A DNA stretch of 64,000 nucleotides from JBFAPK01 sp040676675 (lineage in GTDB: Bacteria; Actinomycetota; Actinomycetes; Mycobacteriales; Micromonosporaceae). Positions within the stretch are counted from its first letter, which is position 1, and every line of letters starts with the position of its first letter. The stretch is from NCBI RefSeq assembly GCF_040676675.1, contig NZ_JBFAPK010000001.1:638213-702212 (forward strand), in the 5' to 3' direction. Below the pieces are notes generated by a model, which saw nothing but the letters and a program-made list of their open reading frames with translations, was not told the origin of the DNA and made no database searches. This document shows positions 1 to 8,168 of the stretch, piece after piece. Made by a program: the position numbers and the translations under genes.

Positions 1-226
1 TCGAGCCGGTCCGGTGACGGGCGCCCGGGCCGGTCCGTGGTTCCCCGTCCGAGCTGACGCGGTGCGAGACCAGCCCTGATGGCACAGTTCGCGGGCGTTG
101 TCTATCCCGATTTGCGGCGTTGCGTACGCGGATGACTCCGATGCATGCTCTTCGTGTTCAATTCGTCACCGCTTGTTGCGCGGGGCGGTGGCCTGGACGA
201 GACCGTGCGCGAACCGGGAGGTTTCT

Positions 227-700
227 GTGATCAACAACCGCTCGCCCCACCCGAAGCCCTCCCGCTCGCAGCAGCTCGACCCCGGCGCCGACGTCCTCGC
301 CGTGCTCGACGGTGCCGACGTCTCCGAGCCGGTACGCGCGGCCGTCGAACACGCGCTGAACGCGCCACCGGCACCGAACCCGAGACCGACGCACCGGTCC
401 TGGCCGGAGACGGACGCGCTCGTGCCGTACACGCTCCACCTGACCTTTCCCGCCACCGACCTGGACGACGCGCGGTCGCACGCGATCACGTACGTCGAGG
501 GGCTGAGCCTGCTCCGGCCCGAGCTGGGCATCCATCCGCCGTCGCTGTCCCGGGCCGACTCCTGGAGCCAGCACGAGCCGCTCTACTGCGGGGCCGTCGG
601 CCCGGACGCCGAGATCTGCGCGGACGTACGCAACCACCCGGGCTTCCACCGGGCCGCCGGGCTGGGTGGGCTCTGCTGGGGCGGCGGGGTCGACTACTGA
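227..700 (+). CDS. hypothetical protein, 157 aa
   Basis: No family was recognised. The start chosen is GTG 227, which follows a GGGAGG ribosome binding site; the same frame is open further upstream to 98, but that extension is arginine- and cysteine-rich and has no binding site. The protein has a proline-rich N-terminus (about residues 1-75), then a more ordered part with several His and Trp residues and a glycine-rich C-terminus ending GGGVDY. There is no signal peptide or membrane segment. It stands alone, convergent with the beta-propeller lipoprotein gene and separated from it by pentamer repeats and a terminator hairpin. Function unknown. Confidence 0.6.
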   Translation: MINNRSPHPKPSRSQQLDPGADVLAVLDGADVSEPVRAAVEHALNAPPAPNPRPTHRSWPETDALVPYTLHLTFPATDLDDARSHAITYVEGLSLLRPELGIHPPSLSRADSWSQHEPLYCGAVGPDAEICADVRNHPGFHRAAGLGGLCWGGGVDY

Positions 701-736
701 CCCTGCCCGACCCGACTCGGCCGAACCCAACCCCGG

Positions 737-806
737 CCCGACCTGACCCGACCTGACCTGACCCGACCCGACCTGACCCGACCCGGCCTGACCTGACCTG
801 ACCCGA
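737..806. repeat. pentamer tandem repeat (CCYGA)n
   Basis: Fourteen consecutive 5-base units, mostly CCTGA or CCCGA, run directly downstream of the first gene; degenerate units continue upstream to about 702. The array lies between a stop codon and a terminator, so length change by slippage would not alter a protein. Confidence 0.8.
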
Positions 807-831
807 CCGGCCCGGGCGGTGAGGGGGCGGA

Positions 832-867
832 GGGTGGGGCCCAGAACCCCGAGACCGGGCCCCACCC
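832..867. terminator. hairpin between convergent genes
   Basis: Perfect 11-bp stem (GGGTGGGGCCC / GGGCCCCACCC) with a 14-base loop, 16 bases beyond the stop of the minus-strand lipoprotein gene and downstream of the first plus-strand gene. There is no U-run, as is usual in high-GC actinobacteria. Confidence 0.75.
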
Positions 868-882
868 TCCAGGGAGGAGGAG

Positions 883-2865
883 TCACGTCATGGCGAGCCA
901 GCTCAGCGTGCGCATCCCCGCGACGCTGGTGGCCTTGAGCCCGGCCGCCGACAGGGTCCAGAGGACCCCGTCGACGACCAGGGAACGTCGGATCCCGCCG
1001 CCGCCGGGTCCGCCCGTTCCGGTGACACCCTCCGCGTGGTCGATCACGCCGACCTCGGTGAAGCCGCGGTCGTCGACCCGCAACACCCGGGCCGCGGGCT
1101 CCACCGCCGCGGGTTTCGCCGACCCGGGGCGACCGGCGAACGTCGTCATGCCGCTGACCGGTACGACCAGCAGTCGGTCGGCGGGCCAGTAGAGGAAGGC
1201 GTGCGGGTCGTGCTCGGCCTCCGAGTGGTCGCCCGGCACGTGGTACTGGGCCAGCCGGGCCGGCTTCGCCGGGTCGCGGACGTCGAAGAGGGATACCTGG
1301 GTCCCCTGGGTCCGCCCCCGCGCGTCCGCCTCCTGCCCGATCCCGATCAACCGGCCCTCCGCCGCCGGGTGCAGGTACGCCGAGTACCCGTTCACCTTCA
1401 ACTCGCCGACCAGCCTCGGCGCGGCGGGGTCGCGCAGGTCGAGCGTGTAGAGGGGATCCGTCTGCCGGAAGGTCACCACGTAGCCGGTGGCGCCGAGGAA
1501 CCGTACGGCGTAGATCCGTTCGCCCCGGCCCAGGCCGGTGACCCGGCCGGTCTCGGTCAGCCGCCCGCCGGCGGCGCGCAGCACGTACACGGCGGAACTG
1601 GTCGCGGCGGCGTCCCCGCCGGTCTCGTCGCTGGTCGTGGCCACCCGCAGGTGACCGTCCCACTCCGAGAGCGCGTACTGGTTGATCAGGTGGCCGGGAA
1701 CCTGGGCCGAGGTGACGTAGCGGGGGCGCCCGGCCCCGGCGACGTCGAACTGGTAGATCTCGGTGGCCGGCTCGCCGGCCGGTCCGCCGTCCGGCTGCCC
1801 GGGCCCGACCGCGCCGAACGGGCGCCTGCCCCACCAGCCCGGGTCGTTGGCCAGGTAGAGCCGCTCGCCGTTGCTGTAGACGGTCTCCCCGTCGGCGGCC
1901 ACGGAGACCGGGTCGCCGTCGCCGAGCGTGGTGGCGCCGAGGTCGAAGCTGAGCAGGGTGACGACCGATCGCCCCGAGTACGTCGCGGGGCGGCTCAGCC
2001 GCTCGCAGCCCACCCGCCCGTTGGTGGTACGGCCCCCGGAGCTGACCTGATAACCGGGCAGCCAGGCGTCGATGGGGGCCTGGTCGATCGCCCGCCGCTC
2101 GGCCTCCGCGCGCTTTCCGGGCGTCGCGCGGTCGTCGTCCGGAACGTCCAGCCGGAGCGCGGAGCGGACGACCACGCGTACGGTGGCGCCGGACTGGCGT
2201 GCGTCCAGGAGGGCGGCGTCGATCCGGTACGTGCCGACCAGCGTCGGCTTGCCGGTCAGGTCCACCAGCAGCAGGCGGGGCCCGCCGGGTTCGCCCGGTG
2301 CCGGGCGCGACCCGGCCGGTCGCGGAAGGACGGGTGTCACGCCCGTGGCGCCGCCCATCAGCACCAGGGCCCGGTCGCCGTGCAGGAGCAGGTTCGCCGC
2401 GCCGAAGCGGTACGGGTCGCCCGCGCCCTGAGCGAGGTCGAGTTCGCCGGTGACCCGGCGGGTGGCCGGGTCGATCACCCGCAGCGTTCCCGAGCCGACG
2501 GTGACGATCCGGCGGCCGTCGGTCTTGATCAGGTCGGGCTCGTCCGCGCCGGGCTCGTGCGTGTTGGTTCCCGAGTAACCGGGTGCCGCGGCCCCGGCGG
2601 CCGGCGCCCCGACGGCCCGCCGGTCGTCCCGGGTGCCCGGCCGGGCCGCGTCGGCCGGCACGACCTCCTCGATCTCGGAGACCGAGGCCTTGGCCGCCGC
2701 CCGCAGCCCGGCCAGCGCCTCGTCGCACGAGTCGAACGCGACGAGCTGAAGGCGCCCGACGGGTGGGGCCGGGTCCCGGCGCGGTGCCGGCTGGCTCGTA
2801 CACCCGGCGAGCAGGACGAGCGCCGCGGCGGCACCGGCGGAGCGGGGGCCACACCTGGGGGTCAT
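883..2865 (-). CDS. secreted beta-propeller lipoprotein
   Basis: Predicted lipoprotein of 660 aa: a short basic N-terminus, hydrophobic stretch and lipobox LLAGC put the lipidated cysteine at residue 22. The mature part reads as repeated beta-propeller blades, with motifs such as LFDVRDPAKPARL and LDLRDPAAPRLVGELK. It matches the actinobacterial 'beta-propeller domain' secreted family (PF09826 type), including the diagnostic stretch around PGDHSEAEHDPHAFLYW. The family's biochemical role is not established; propellers of this kind usually bind ligands or proteins at the cell surface. ATG 2865 was chosen because it gives a clean signal peptide. The gene is monocistronic. Confidence 0.88.
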   Translation of the reverse strand: MTPRCGPRSAGAAAALVLLAGCTSQPAPRRDPAPPVGRLQLVAFDSCDEALAGLRAAAKASVSEIEEVVPADAARPGTRDDRRAVGAPAAGAAAPGYSGTNTHEPGADEPDLIKTDGRRIVTVGSGTLRVIDPATRRVTGELDLAQGAGDPYRFGAANLLLHGDRALVLMGGATGVTPVLPRPAGSRPAPGEPGGPRLLLVDLTGKPTLVGTYRIDAALLDARQSGATVRVVVRSALRLDVPDDDRATPGKRAEAERRAIDQAPIDAWLPGYQVSSGGRTTNGRVGCERLSRPATYSGRSVVTLLSFDLGATTLGDGDPVSVAADGETVYSNGERLYLANDPGWWGRRPFGAVGPGQPDGGPAGEPATEIYQFDVAGAGRPRYVTSAQVPGHLINQYALSEWDGHLRVATTSDETGGDAAATSSAVYVLRAAGGRLTETGRVTGLGRGERIYAVRFLGATGYVVTFRQTDPLYTLDLRDPAAPRLVGELKVNGYSAYLHPAAEGRLIGIGQEADARGRTQGTQVSLFDVRDPAKPARLAQYHVPGDHSEAEHDPHAFLYWPADRLLVVPVSGMTTFAGRPGSAKPAAVEPAARVLRVDDRGFTEVGVIDHAEGVTGTGGPGGGGIRRSLVVDGVLWTLSAAGLKATSVAGMRTLSWLAMT

Positions 2866-3033
2866 GCACCGTCTGACGCCTCGGTCCGCTCGCCGGTTCC
2901 CCCGTACCGAACGAATCGGTGAATCGGCCCATATGAACCGCCGAGCCGCCGCTCGCCCGAACGGTGGAGCCGCGGCGTCGTGGTCGGGCGTCGCGGGGCA
3001 GCACGGTCGGGCGTCGCGGTGGGGACGCCACGG

Positions 3034-3060
3034 CCCCGGCGTCGCGGTGCGACGCCGGGG
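3034..3060 (-). terminator. terminator of the Lrp gene
   Basis: Perfect 11-bp stem (CCCCGGCGTCG / CGACGCCGGGG) with a 5-base loop, starting one base after the Lrp stop codon on the minus strand. Confidence 0.8.
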
Positions 3061-3061
3061 G

Positions 3062-3520
3062 TCAGCTCGGCGCGGGTACGACGGTCGGGGCGTCGACCAG
3101 CCGGGAGAGCACGATCATGCTGCGGGTGGAGGTGACGAACGGTTCGGCGCGGAGCCGTTCGAGCGCCTGCTCCAGATGGGCGATGTCGGCGGCCCGCAGG
3201 TGCACCAGGGCGTCCGCCTCGCCGGAGACCGTGTAGGCGCCGACCACCTCCGGGTGCCGCCGGGCGGCCGCGGAGATCTGCACGGGCGTGGTCCGGCCGG
3301 TGCAGAAGAGCTCCACGAAGGCTTCGGTGTTCCAGCCCACCGCCGCCGGGTCGACGACGGTGGTGAATCCCTTGATGACCCCGGCCGCGCGGAGCCGGTC
3401 GACCCGTCGCTTGACCGCCGGTGCGGAGAGGGAGACCCGCGCACCGATCTCCGCGTACGAAGCGCGCGCATCGACGACCAACGACGCAATGATTCGCTGA
3501 TCTACGGCATCAATCTGCAA
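3062..3520 (-). CDS. Lrp/AsnC family transcriptional regulator
   Basis: 152 aa. The N-terminal helix-turn-helix (about residues 1-60, with YAEIGARVSLSAPAVKRRVDRL as the DNA-binding part) is followed by an ACT-like RAM ligand domain (GAYTVSGEADALVHLRAADI). Start chosen: TTG 3520, preceded by GAGAGG at 7 bases. The frame remains open upstream to 3622, but that would overlap the divergent dimethylargininase promoter and add an unrelated arginine-rich leader. Lrp proteins of this type sense amino acids and usually control the divergent neighbour, so regulation of the dimethylargininase gene in response to arginine or a derivative is a reasonable inference. Confidence 0.88.
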   Translation of the reverse strand: MQIDAVDQRIIASLVVDARASYAEIGARVSLSAPAVKRRVDRLRAAGVIKGFTTVVDPAAVGWNTEAFVELFCTGRTTPVQISAAARRHPEVVGAYTVSGEADALVHLRAADIAHLEQALERLRAEPFVTSTRSMIVLSRLVDAPTVVPAPS

Positions 3521-3574
3521 CGTTCTGCCTCTCGCAAGCAATAGTTCCGGCTGTCGACGACGATTTACCGTACC

Positions 3575-3580
3575 TACCCT
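3575..3580 (+). promoter_or_regulatory. -10 hexamer, leaderless dimethylargininase
   Basis: TACCCT ends 8 bases before GTG 3589; a second -10-like TACCGT lies at 3566-3571. This spacing predicts a transcript starting at or next to the start codon. It favours GTG 3589 over TTG 3580 and GTG 3583. Confidence 0.6.
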
Positions 3581-3588
3581 TGGTGTCC

Positions 3589-4413
3589 GTGAACCAGCAT
3601 CGTTCGCCGCGAAAGCGGACATATCTCATGTGCCCGCCGGAGCACTTCGACGTGGCGTACGCGATCAACCCGTGGATGGACACCGACACGCCGGTCGACA
3701 CCGAGATCGCGGTGAAGCAGTGGGAGCGACTGCGCGAGACCCTGGTGGAGCTCGGGCACACCGTGCACGTACTGGCGCCGGAGCCCGGCCTGCCGGACAT
3801 GGTCTTCGCCGCCAACGGCGCCTTCGTGGTGGACGGCACGGCGTACGGGGCGCGCTTCAAGCACCAGCAGCGCGCGGCCGAGGCGGCGGCACATCACGCG
3901 TTCTACGAGGCGAACGGCTGGTCGTTCGTGGCACCGGCCGAGACCAACGAGGGCGAGGGGGACTTCGCCTACCTGCCCGAGGCGCACGGCGGCATCGTCC
4001 TCGCGGGGTACGGGTTCCGCACCGAGCCGACCGCGCACGCCGAGGCGCAGGAGGTGTTGGGCCGTCCGGTGGTGTCCCTGCGCCTGGTCGACCCGCGCTT
4101 CTACCACCTGGACACCGCGCTGGCCGCGCTCGACGACCGTACGGTGACCTACTACCCGAACGCCTTCTCGGTCGGGGCGCAGCGGGTCCTCGCCCAGCTC
4201 TTCCCGGACGCGGTGCTGGCCGACGAGGTCGACGCGCTCGCCTTCGGGCTGAACCTGGTCAGTGACGGCCGGCACGTCGTGCTGAACAGCGAGGCGACGG
4301 CGATGGCGGACCGGGTCGCCGCCGCCGGCTACACCCCGGTGCCGGTCGAGCTGTCGGAGCTCAAGAAGGGCGGCGGCAGCGTCAAGTGCTGCGTGGCCGA
4401 GCTGCGCCCCTAG
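3589..4413 (+). CDS. ddaH: dimethylargininase (DDAH family)
   Basis: 274 aa member of the guanidino-group-modifying superfamily. It is predicted to hydrolyse Nω-methylated arginine to citrulline and methylamine, or a closely related guanidino substrate. Visible signatures are the early substrate-binding loop PDMVFAANGA, acidic NEGEGDF, the catalytic His region DPRFYHLDTALA, and the C-terminal catalytic cysteine in GGGSVKCCVAEL. The length fits the family. GTG 3589 is preferred because a -10 hexamer lies 8 bases upstream (leaderless). It is divergent from an Lrp regulator. Amidinotransferases and arginine deiminases are related, but the short length and single-domain layout favour DDAH. Confidence 0.87.
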   Translation: MNQHRSPRKRTYLMCPPEHFDVAYAINPWMDTDTPVDTEIAVKQWERLRETLVELGHTVHVLAPEPGLPDMVFAANGAFVVDGTAYGARFKHQQRAAEAAAHHAFYEANGWSFVAPAETNEGEGDFAYLPEAHGGIVLAGYGFRTEPTAHAEAQEVLGRPVVSLRLVDPRFYHLDTALAALDDRTVTYYPNAFSVGAQRVLAQLFPDAVLADEVDALAFGLNLVSDGRHVVLNSEATAMADRVAAAGYTPVPVELSELKKGGGSVKCCVAELRP

Positions 4414-4460
4414 CCCCCGCGCGAGGCGCGCCGCCCCGCCCGGTCACGCCCGGGTACGGG

Positions 4461-4489
4461 CGCCCGGGCCGCGACCCGGCGCCCGGGCG
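4461..4489. terminator. GC-rich hairpin between convergent genes
   Basis: A 9-bp stem (CGCCCGGGC / GCCCGGGCG) with an 11-base loop lies between the converging ends of the dimethylargininase and solute-binding protein genes. The region is so GC-rich that alternative pairings exist. Confidence 0.5.
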
Positions 4490-4492
4490 GGC

Positions 4493-5692
4493 TCAGCCGA
4501 GCGTGGACAGCTCGCGGATCAGCACGTTCGAGAGGACCTGGCCGTCCAACTGGGCCCGGCGCAGGTACCACTTCTGCTGCGGCGTACGGGACTGGTTGAA
4601 CTGCCACGGTCCGCGCGGGCTGTCGATCTGACCCACCTTGCCGAGGGCCAGGTTGAGCTGCTGCGGGGTCGGCCGGGCGCCGGCTAGCCGGATCGCCTTG
4701 TCGAGCACCTGCGCGGCGTCGTACGAGGCCATGGCGTACGTGGTCGGCGGCGTGCCGTGCGCCTTGCGGTATGCCGAGGAGAACTGGCGGTTGGCCGCGT
4801 TGTTCAGGTCGCCGGAGTAGTTCAGCGAGGTCAGGATGCCGTCGGCCTCCTGGGGCTTCAGCTGGGACAGCACCGTGCCCTCGGTGAGGAAGCCCGGGCC
4901 GTAGACCTGCTTGCGGTAGCCCGAGGCGTAGAGCTGCTTGAGGAAGACCACCGCGGCGGTGTCGCTGTGCGAGCTGAAGACCGCGTCCGGGTTGAGCCCC
5001 ATCAGCTGGTTGACGTTGTTCGCGTACGCGCTCTTGCCGGGGTTGCTGTCCCCGCTGGTCCAGATGATCGTGCTGGAGAGGCGCTTGTCGGAGGGGCCGA
5101 AACTGGTCCGGAAGCCCTCCACGACGTCGCGGCTGATGTCGGTCTGCGGCGCGATGATCACGACCTTGCCGTTGCGCGGCACCCGGCTCGCCACGTACGG
5201 ACCGAGGGCCTGGCCGGACTCGCCGTTGACGTACGAGGTGCGCCAGATGTAGACGACGCTCTGCAGGGCCGACGGCGAGGCGTTGGAGCCGATCAGGGGC
5301 ACCCGGGCCTGCTCGACCGCCTCGCGGATGCCGGTCATGACGGCCGAGTTCGCCACCCCGGTGAGCGCGAGCACGTTCTGCTTGAGCAGGCCGTCCAGCG
5401 CCGCCTTGCCGGACTGGGCGGTCTCGCCCTCGTCCGCGATGACCAGGTTGACCGGGTGGCCGCCGAGGCGCTGGTCGTTCAGTTCGAGGTAGAACTGGAA
5501 GCCGTTGACGATCTCCTCGCCGATCGGCTTGTAGCTGCCGGTCTGCGGCGCGATCATCCCGATCCGGACGGGATCGTCGCTGAGCACCTCGGCCGAGGTC
5601 GAGTCCGGATCGGTGCCGCAGGCGGCGGCGAGTCCGGTCGTGCCCAGCGCGGCCAGGAGCTTCAGCGCCTGACGGCGGTCCATCTGCGACAA
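4493..5692 (-). CDS. ABC transporter substrate-binding lipoprotein (Leu/Ile/Val type)
   Basis: 399 aa periplasmic-binding-protein fold of the branched-chain amino acid type (Peripla_BP_6): VRIGMIAPQTGSYKPIGEEIVNGF at the start of the domain and TTYAMASYDAAQVLDKAI near its end. The N-terminus has DRRQALKLLAALG followed by lipobox AAAC with lipidated Cys 25; the paired arginines suggest Tat export. Start TTG 5692 was chosen because GGAGAGG lies 7 bases upstream; ATG 5683 is an alternative and does not change the lipobox. No permease or ATPase genes are adjacent, so it is an orphan binding protein whose ligand cannot be read from sequence. Confidence 0.88.
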   Translation of the reverse strand: MSQMDRRQALKLLAALGTTGLAAACGTDPDSTSAEVLSDDPVRIGMIAPQTGSYKPIGEEIVNGFQFYLELNDQRLGGHPVNLVIADEGETAQSGKAALDGLLKQNVLALTGVANSAVMTGIREAVEQARVPLIGSNASPSALQSVVYIWRTSYVNGESGQALGPYVASRVPRNGKVVIIAPQTDISRDVVEGFRTSFGPSDKRLSSTIIWTSGDSNPGKSAYANNVNQLMGLNPDAVFSSHSDTAAVVFLKQLYASGYRKQVYGPGFLTEGTVLSQLKPQEADGILTSLNYSGDLNNAANRQFSSAYRKAHGTPPTTYAMASYDAAQVLDKAIRLAGARPTPQQLNLALGKVGQIDSPRGPWQFNQSRTPQQKWYLRRAQLDGQVLSNVLIRELSTLG

Positions 5693-5776
5693 CGATCTTC
5701 CTCTCCAGGTCGGGCGGCGGGGTCGCGGCCCATCCGGCGTTCTACCCGCTGCCCGACCTCGCGTCAATCCGGCCAC

Positions 5777-6574
5777 TCACCCGACCAGCGACTCTAACCC
5801 GGCCACCACCTGCGGCCACGCGGGCGACCAGGGGTCGATCAGCCCGAAATGCTCGCATTCGGGGAGTTCCACCAGCGAGACCGGGGCGCCGGCCGCGGCC
5901 GCCACCTCGACGTACCGACGCCCGATCCGCACCGGTACCTGCTGGTCCAGCGTGCCGTGCAGCACGACGGTGGGCGTACCCAGCGCCGGCGCGCGTACCG
6001 GGTCGGCCGCCGCGTACCGCTCCGGGAACCGGTCCGGACCGCCCCCGAGCAGCGCCGCCACCGCGCCGTCGTCCAGGTCCAGCCGGTACGCCTCGCCCAG
6101 GTCGGCGACCGGCGCCAGGGCGAGCACGGCGCGCACCGCGGCGGGACGCGCGGCGGCGCAGTGCAGCGCGAGGTGCCCGCCGGCCGAGTGCCCGAGCAGG
6201 ATCGGCGGACCGGGCGCGTACCCGGCACCGGGCCGGGCCGCCGCGACGAGCGCCGGCAGGGCGGCCACCCCGTCGCGCACGTCGGCGAGCGTGCCGGGCC
6301 AGCCGCCGCCGGGCTGCCCGGTACGCCGGTACTCCAGCTGCGCCACCGGATAGCCGCGCGCGGCGAGGTCGGCGGCGAGCGGACCGGTGTGGGTACGGTC
6401 GTACTCGGCCCGCCAGAAGCCGCCGTGCACCACCACGACCAGCGGCCGGGGCGCGCCCGGCACCGGCGCGGGCAGCCGGAGGTCGGCGAGCTGTTCCGGG
6501 GCGTCGCCGTAGCGGACCGTGAGGTCGGGCGGGGGCGCGGGCCGGCTGAGCACCGCCCGGGGGTCGGGGACCAT
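5777..6574 (-). CDS. alpha/beta hydrolase
   Basis: 265 aa alpha/beta-hydrolase of the esterase/kynurenine-formamidase-like type. The oxyanion-hole motif HGGFW and nucleophile elbow GHSAGG are clear, with the acid in GTLDQQVP and the catalytic histidine in CEHFGLIDPWS completing the triad. No signal peptide, so cytoplasmic. Start ATG 6574 has a TACCGT hexamer 6 bases upstream (leaderless), which excludes the longer open frame reaching into the divergent bpa gene. Substrate unknown: small ester or amide. No tryptophan catabolism genes are nearby to support formamidase. Confidence 0.85.
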   Translation of the reverse strand: MVPDPRAVLSRPAPPPDLTVRYGDAPEQLADLRLPAPVPGAPRPLVVVVHGGFWRAEYDRTHTGPLAADLAARGYPVAQLEYRRTGQPGGGWPGTLADVRDGVAALPALVAAARPGAGYAPGPPILLGHSAGGHLALHCAAARPAAVRAVLALAPVADLGEAYRLDLDDGAVAALLGGGPDRFPERYAAADPVRAPALGTPTVVLHGTLDQQVPVRIGRRYVEVAAAAGAPVSLVELPECEHFGLIDPWSPAWPQVVAGLESLVG

Positions 6575-6580
6575 GTGACG

Positions 6581-6586
6581 ACGGTA
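6581..6586 (-). promoter_or_regulatory. -10 hexamer, leaderless hydrolase
   Basis: TACCGT on the minus strand ends 6 bases before ATG 6574, inside the short divergent region shared with bpa. Confidence 0.6.
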
Positions 6587-6636
6587 TCGGCGTCCCGGCG
6601 AGCGCCCCGGACCCGGCCTGAGCGAAGATGAGGAGC

Positions 6637-7230
6637 ATGACCGAAACCCCACGTAGCCAGGACGAGAAGGCGGAGCAGGGCCGCACCGAGGCGGGTCGCT
6701 CCGGCACGGTGGTCGTGATGGGTCCGGACGGCCGCCCGATCGGCACCATGCAGGCCGACGGCGAGGCGCACGGCGAGGACCCGAGCCGGCTGATCGAGCA
6801 GCCGGCGAAGGTGATGCGGATCGGCAGCATGATCAAGCAGCTGCTGGAGGAGGTGAAGGCCGCGCCGCTGGACGAGGTCAGCCGCGCCCGCCTGCGCGAC
6901 ATCCACCAGCGCTCCATCGCCGAGCTGGAGGACGGTCTCGCCCCGGAGCTGCGCGAGGAGCTGGAGCGGATCTCGCTGCCCTTCACCGAGGGGAGCACCC
7001 CGAGCGAGAGCGAGCTGCGCATCGCGCAGGCGCAGCTGGTGGGCTGGCTGGAGGGCCTCTTCCACGGGATCCAGGCGGCGCTGGTGGCGCAGCAGATGGC
7101 CGCCCGCCTCCAGCTGGAGCAGATGCGCTCCGGTGGGCGTCCCGCCCTGCCGACCGGCCCGGGCGGCGCGATGATCCCCGGCATGCCGGGTGGCCAGCCC
7201 GGCGAGGCCAGCACCGGCCAGTACCTCTGA
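6637..7230 (+). CDS. bpa: bacterial proteasome activator Bpa
   Basis: 197 aa, the ring-forming ATP-independent activator (PafE) that docks on the 20S proteasome core and lets unfolded proteins enter without the Mpa/ARC ATPase. The helical core spans roughly residues 50-160 (for example RLIEQPAKVMRIGSMIKQLL and SELRIAQAQLVGWLEGLFHG). The extreme C-terminus is GQYL, the conserved docking tail that inserts into alpha-subunit pockets. A glycine/proline/methionine-rich linker precedes it. ATG 6637 is preferred over ATG 6628; a weak -10 hexamer GAAGAT ends 7 bases before it. Proteasome core genes are not in this window. Confidence 0.92.
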   Translation: MTETPRSQDEKAEQGRTEAGRSGTVVVMGPDGRPIGTMQADGEAHGEDPSRLIEQPAKVMRIGSMIKQLLEEVKAAPLDEVSRARLRDIHQRSIAELEDGLAPELREELERISLPFTEGSTPSESELRIAQAQLVGWLEGLFHGIQAALVAQQMAARLQLEQMRSGGRPALPTGPGGAMIPGMPGGQPGEASTGQYL

Positions 7231-7355
7231 CGCCCCCGGGCGCGGGGCCGCCTACCGGACCCACGCCGCCTCGCAGCTCGTCGGACCCGCGCCGCCGGGC
7301 GCCGGACGCGCCGCCCGCCGGGCCCGCGCCGGCCCGGCAGCGCCGGGGCGCACGG

Positions 7356-8168
7356 CTACTCCGGCGGAAGGATCTTGTCCAGGTACGCGGCCACGCCGTC
7401 CTCCTCGTTGCTCCCGGTGACCTCGTCCGCGATCTCCAGCACCGTCCGGTGCGCGTTCGCGACCGCGACGGCCTGACCGGCCCAGGTGAGCATCGGCAGG
7501 TCGTTGGGCATGTCGCCGAAGGCGACCACCTCGTCGGAGGTCACGCCGTAGCGGGAGCAGAGCCAGGCCAGCCCGGCGGCCTTGGTCACCCCGGCGGCCG
7601 AGATCTCCACCAGCCCCGAGTACGACGAGTGGGTCGCCTCGGCGAGCCCCGCCAGCGCAGCCGTCACCAGTTGCACGAACGCGTCCGGGTCCTGCCGTCC
7701 CGCCCGCGCCAGCAGCTTCACCGCGGGCGCGCTCAGCAGCTCCTCCGGTGTCTCGATCGCGCGGATGGCGTCGTGCCGGTGGTCCCAGTAGACCGGGTAG
7801 TCGGCCTCGTGCCGCATCTGGCGGCCGTCGGTCACCTCCACCGCGAGGCTGACCCCGGGAATCTCCGCGCGCAGCCGCCGGACCACCTCGGCCAGCAGCT
7901 CCGGGGCGAGCGGGTCGGCGCGCAGTACGGCGTCCTCGGTCGGGTCGTAGACCACCGCCCCGTTGGCGCAGACCGCCGGTACAGCCAGTTCGAGCTGCTC
8001 GTACACGTTCGCCAGCCAGCGGATCGGTCGACCGGTGACGAAGACCACGAAACGGTCCGCCGCGGCCAGCCGGGCCAGGGTGGCCGCCGTCCGGGGACTG
8101 ACCGACCGGTCCGGTCGTAGCAGGGTTCCGTCCAGGTCGGTGGCGATCAGCCGCGGCGGTTGCCCCAT
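7356..8168 (-). CDS. HAD superfamily phosphatase (Cof type)
   Basis: 270 aa haloacid dehalogenase-fold phosphatase with a type IIB cap. Motif I is IATDLDGTLL (nucleophile and acid/base Asp), motif II lies near VFVTGRP, the motif III lysine is in GVTKAAGL, and motif IV is AFGDMPNDLPML. Such enzymes dephosphorylate sugar phosphates or flavin precursors; the exact substrate cannot be read. ATG 8168 overlaps the stop of the preceding paralogue by one base (TGATG), so translation is coupled. Convergent with bpa. Confidence 0.88.
   Translation of the reverse strand: MGQPPRLIATDLDGTLLRPDRSVSPRTAATLARLAAADRFVVFVTGRPIRWLANVYEQLELAVPAVCANGAVVYDPTEDAVLRADPLAPELLAEVVRRLRAEIPGVSLAVEVTDGRQMRHEADYPVYWDHRHDAIRAIETPEELLSAPAVKLLARAGRQDPDAFVQLVTAALAGLAEATHSSYSGLVEISAAGVTKAAGLAWLCSRYGVTSDEVVAFGDMPNDLPMLTWAGQAVAVANAHRTVLEIADEVTGSNEEDGVAAYLDKILPPE

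Noticed and set aside
158..3031. Long minus-strand open frame of more than 900 codons over the first 3 kb
   Set aside because: It runs through the first gene, the pentamer repeats, the terminator and the lipoprotein gene in another frame. The translation is Arg/Gly/Ala-rich without domain features, a typical high-GC shadow.
3520..3622. Longer N-terminus for the Lrp regulator
   Set aside because: It would overlap the divergent gene and its -10 hexamer, and the added residues do not resemble Lrp proteins.
5777..6574. Kynurenine formamidase assignment for the alpha/beta hydrolase
   Set aside because: HGGFW and the triad fit, but many esterases share them and no tryptophan-catabolism genes are nearby.
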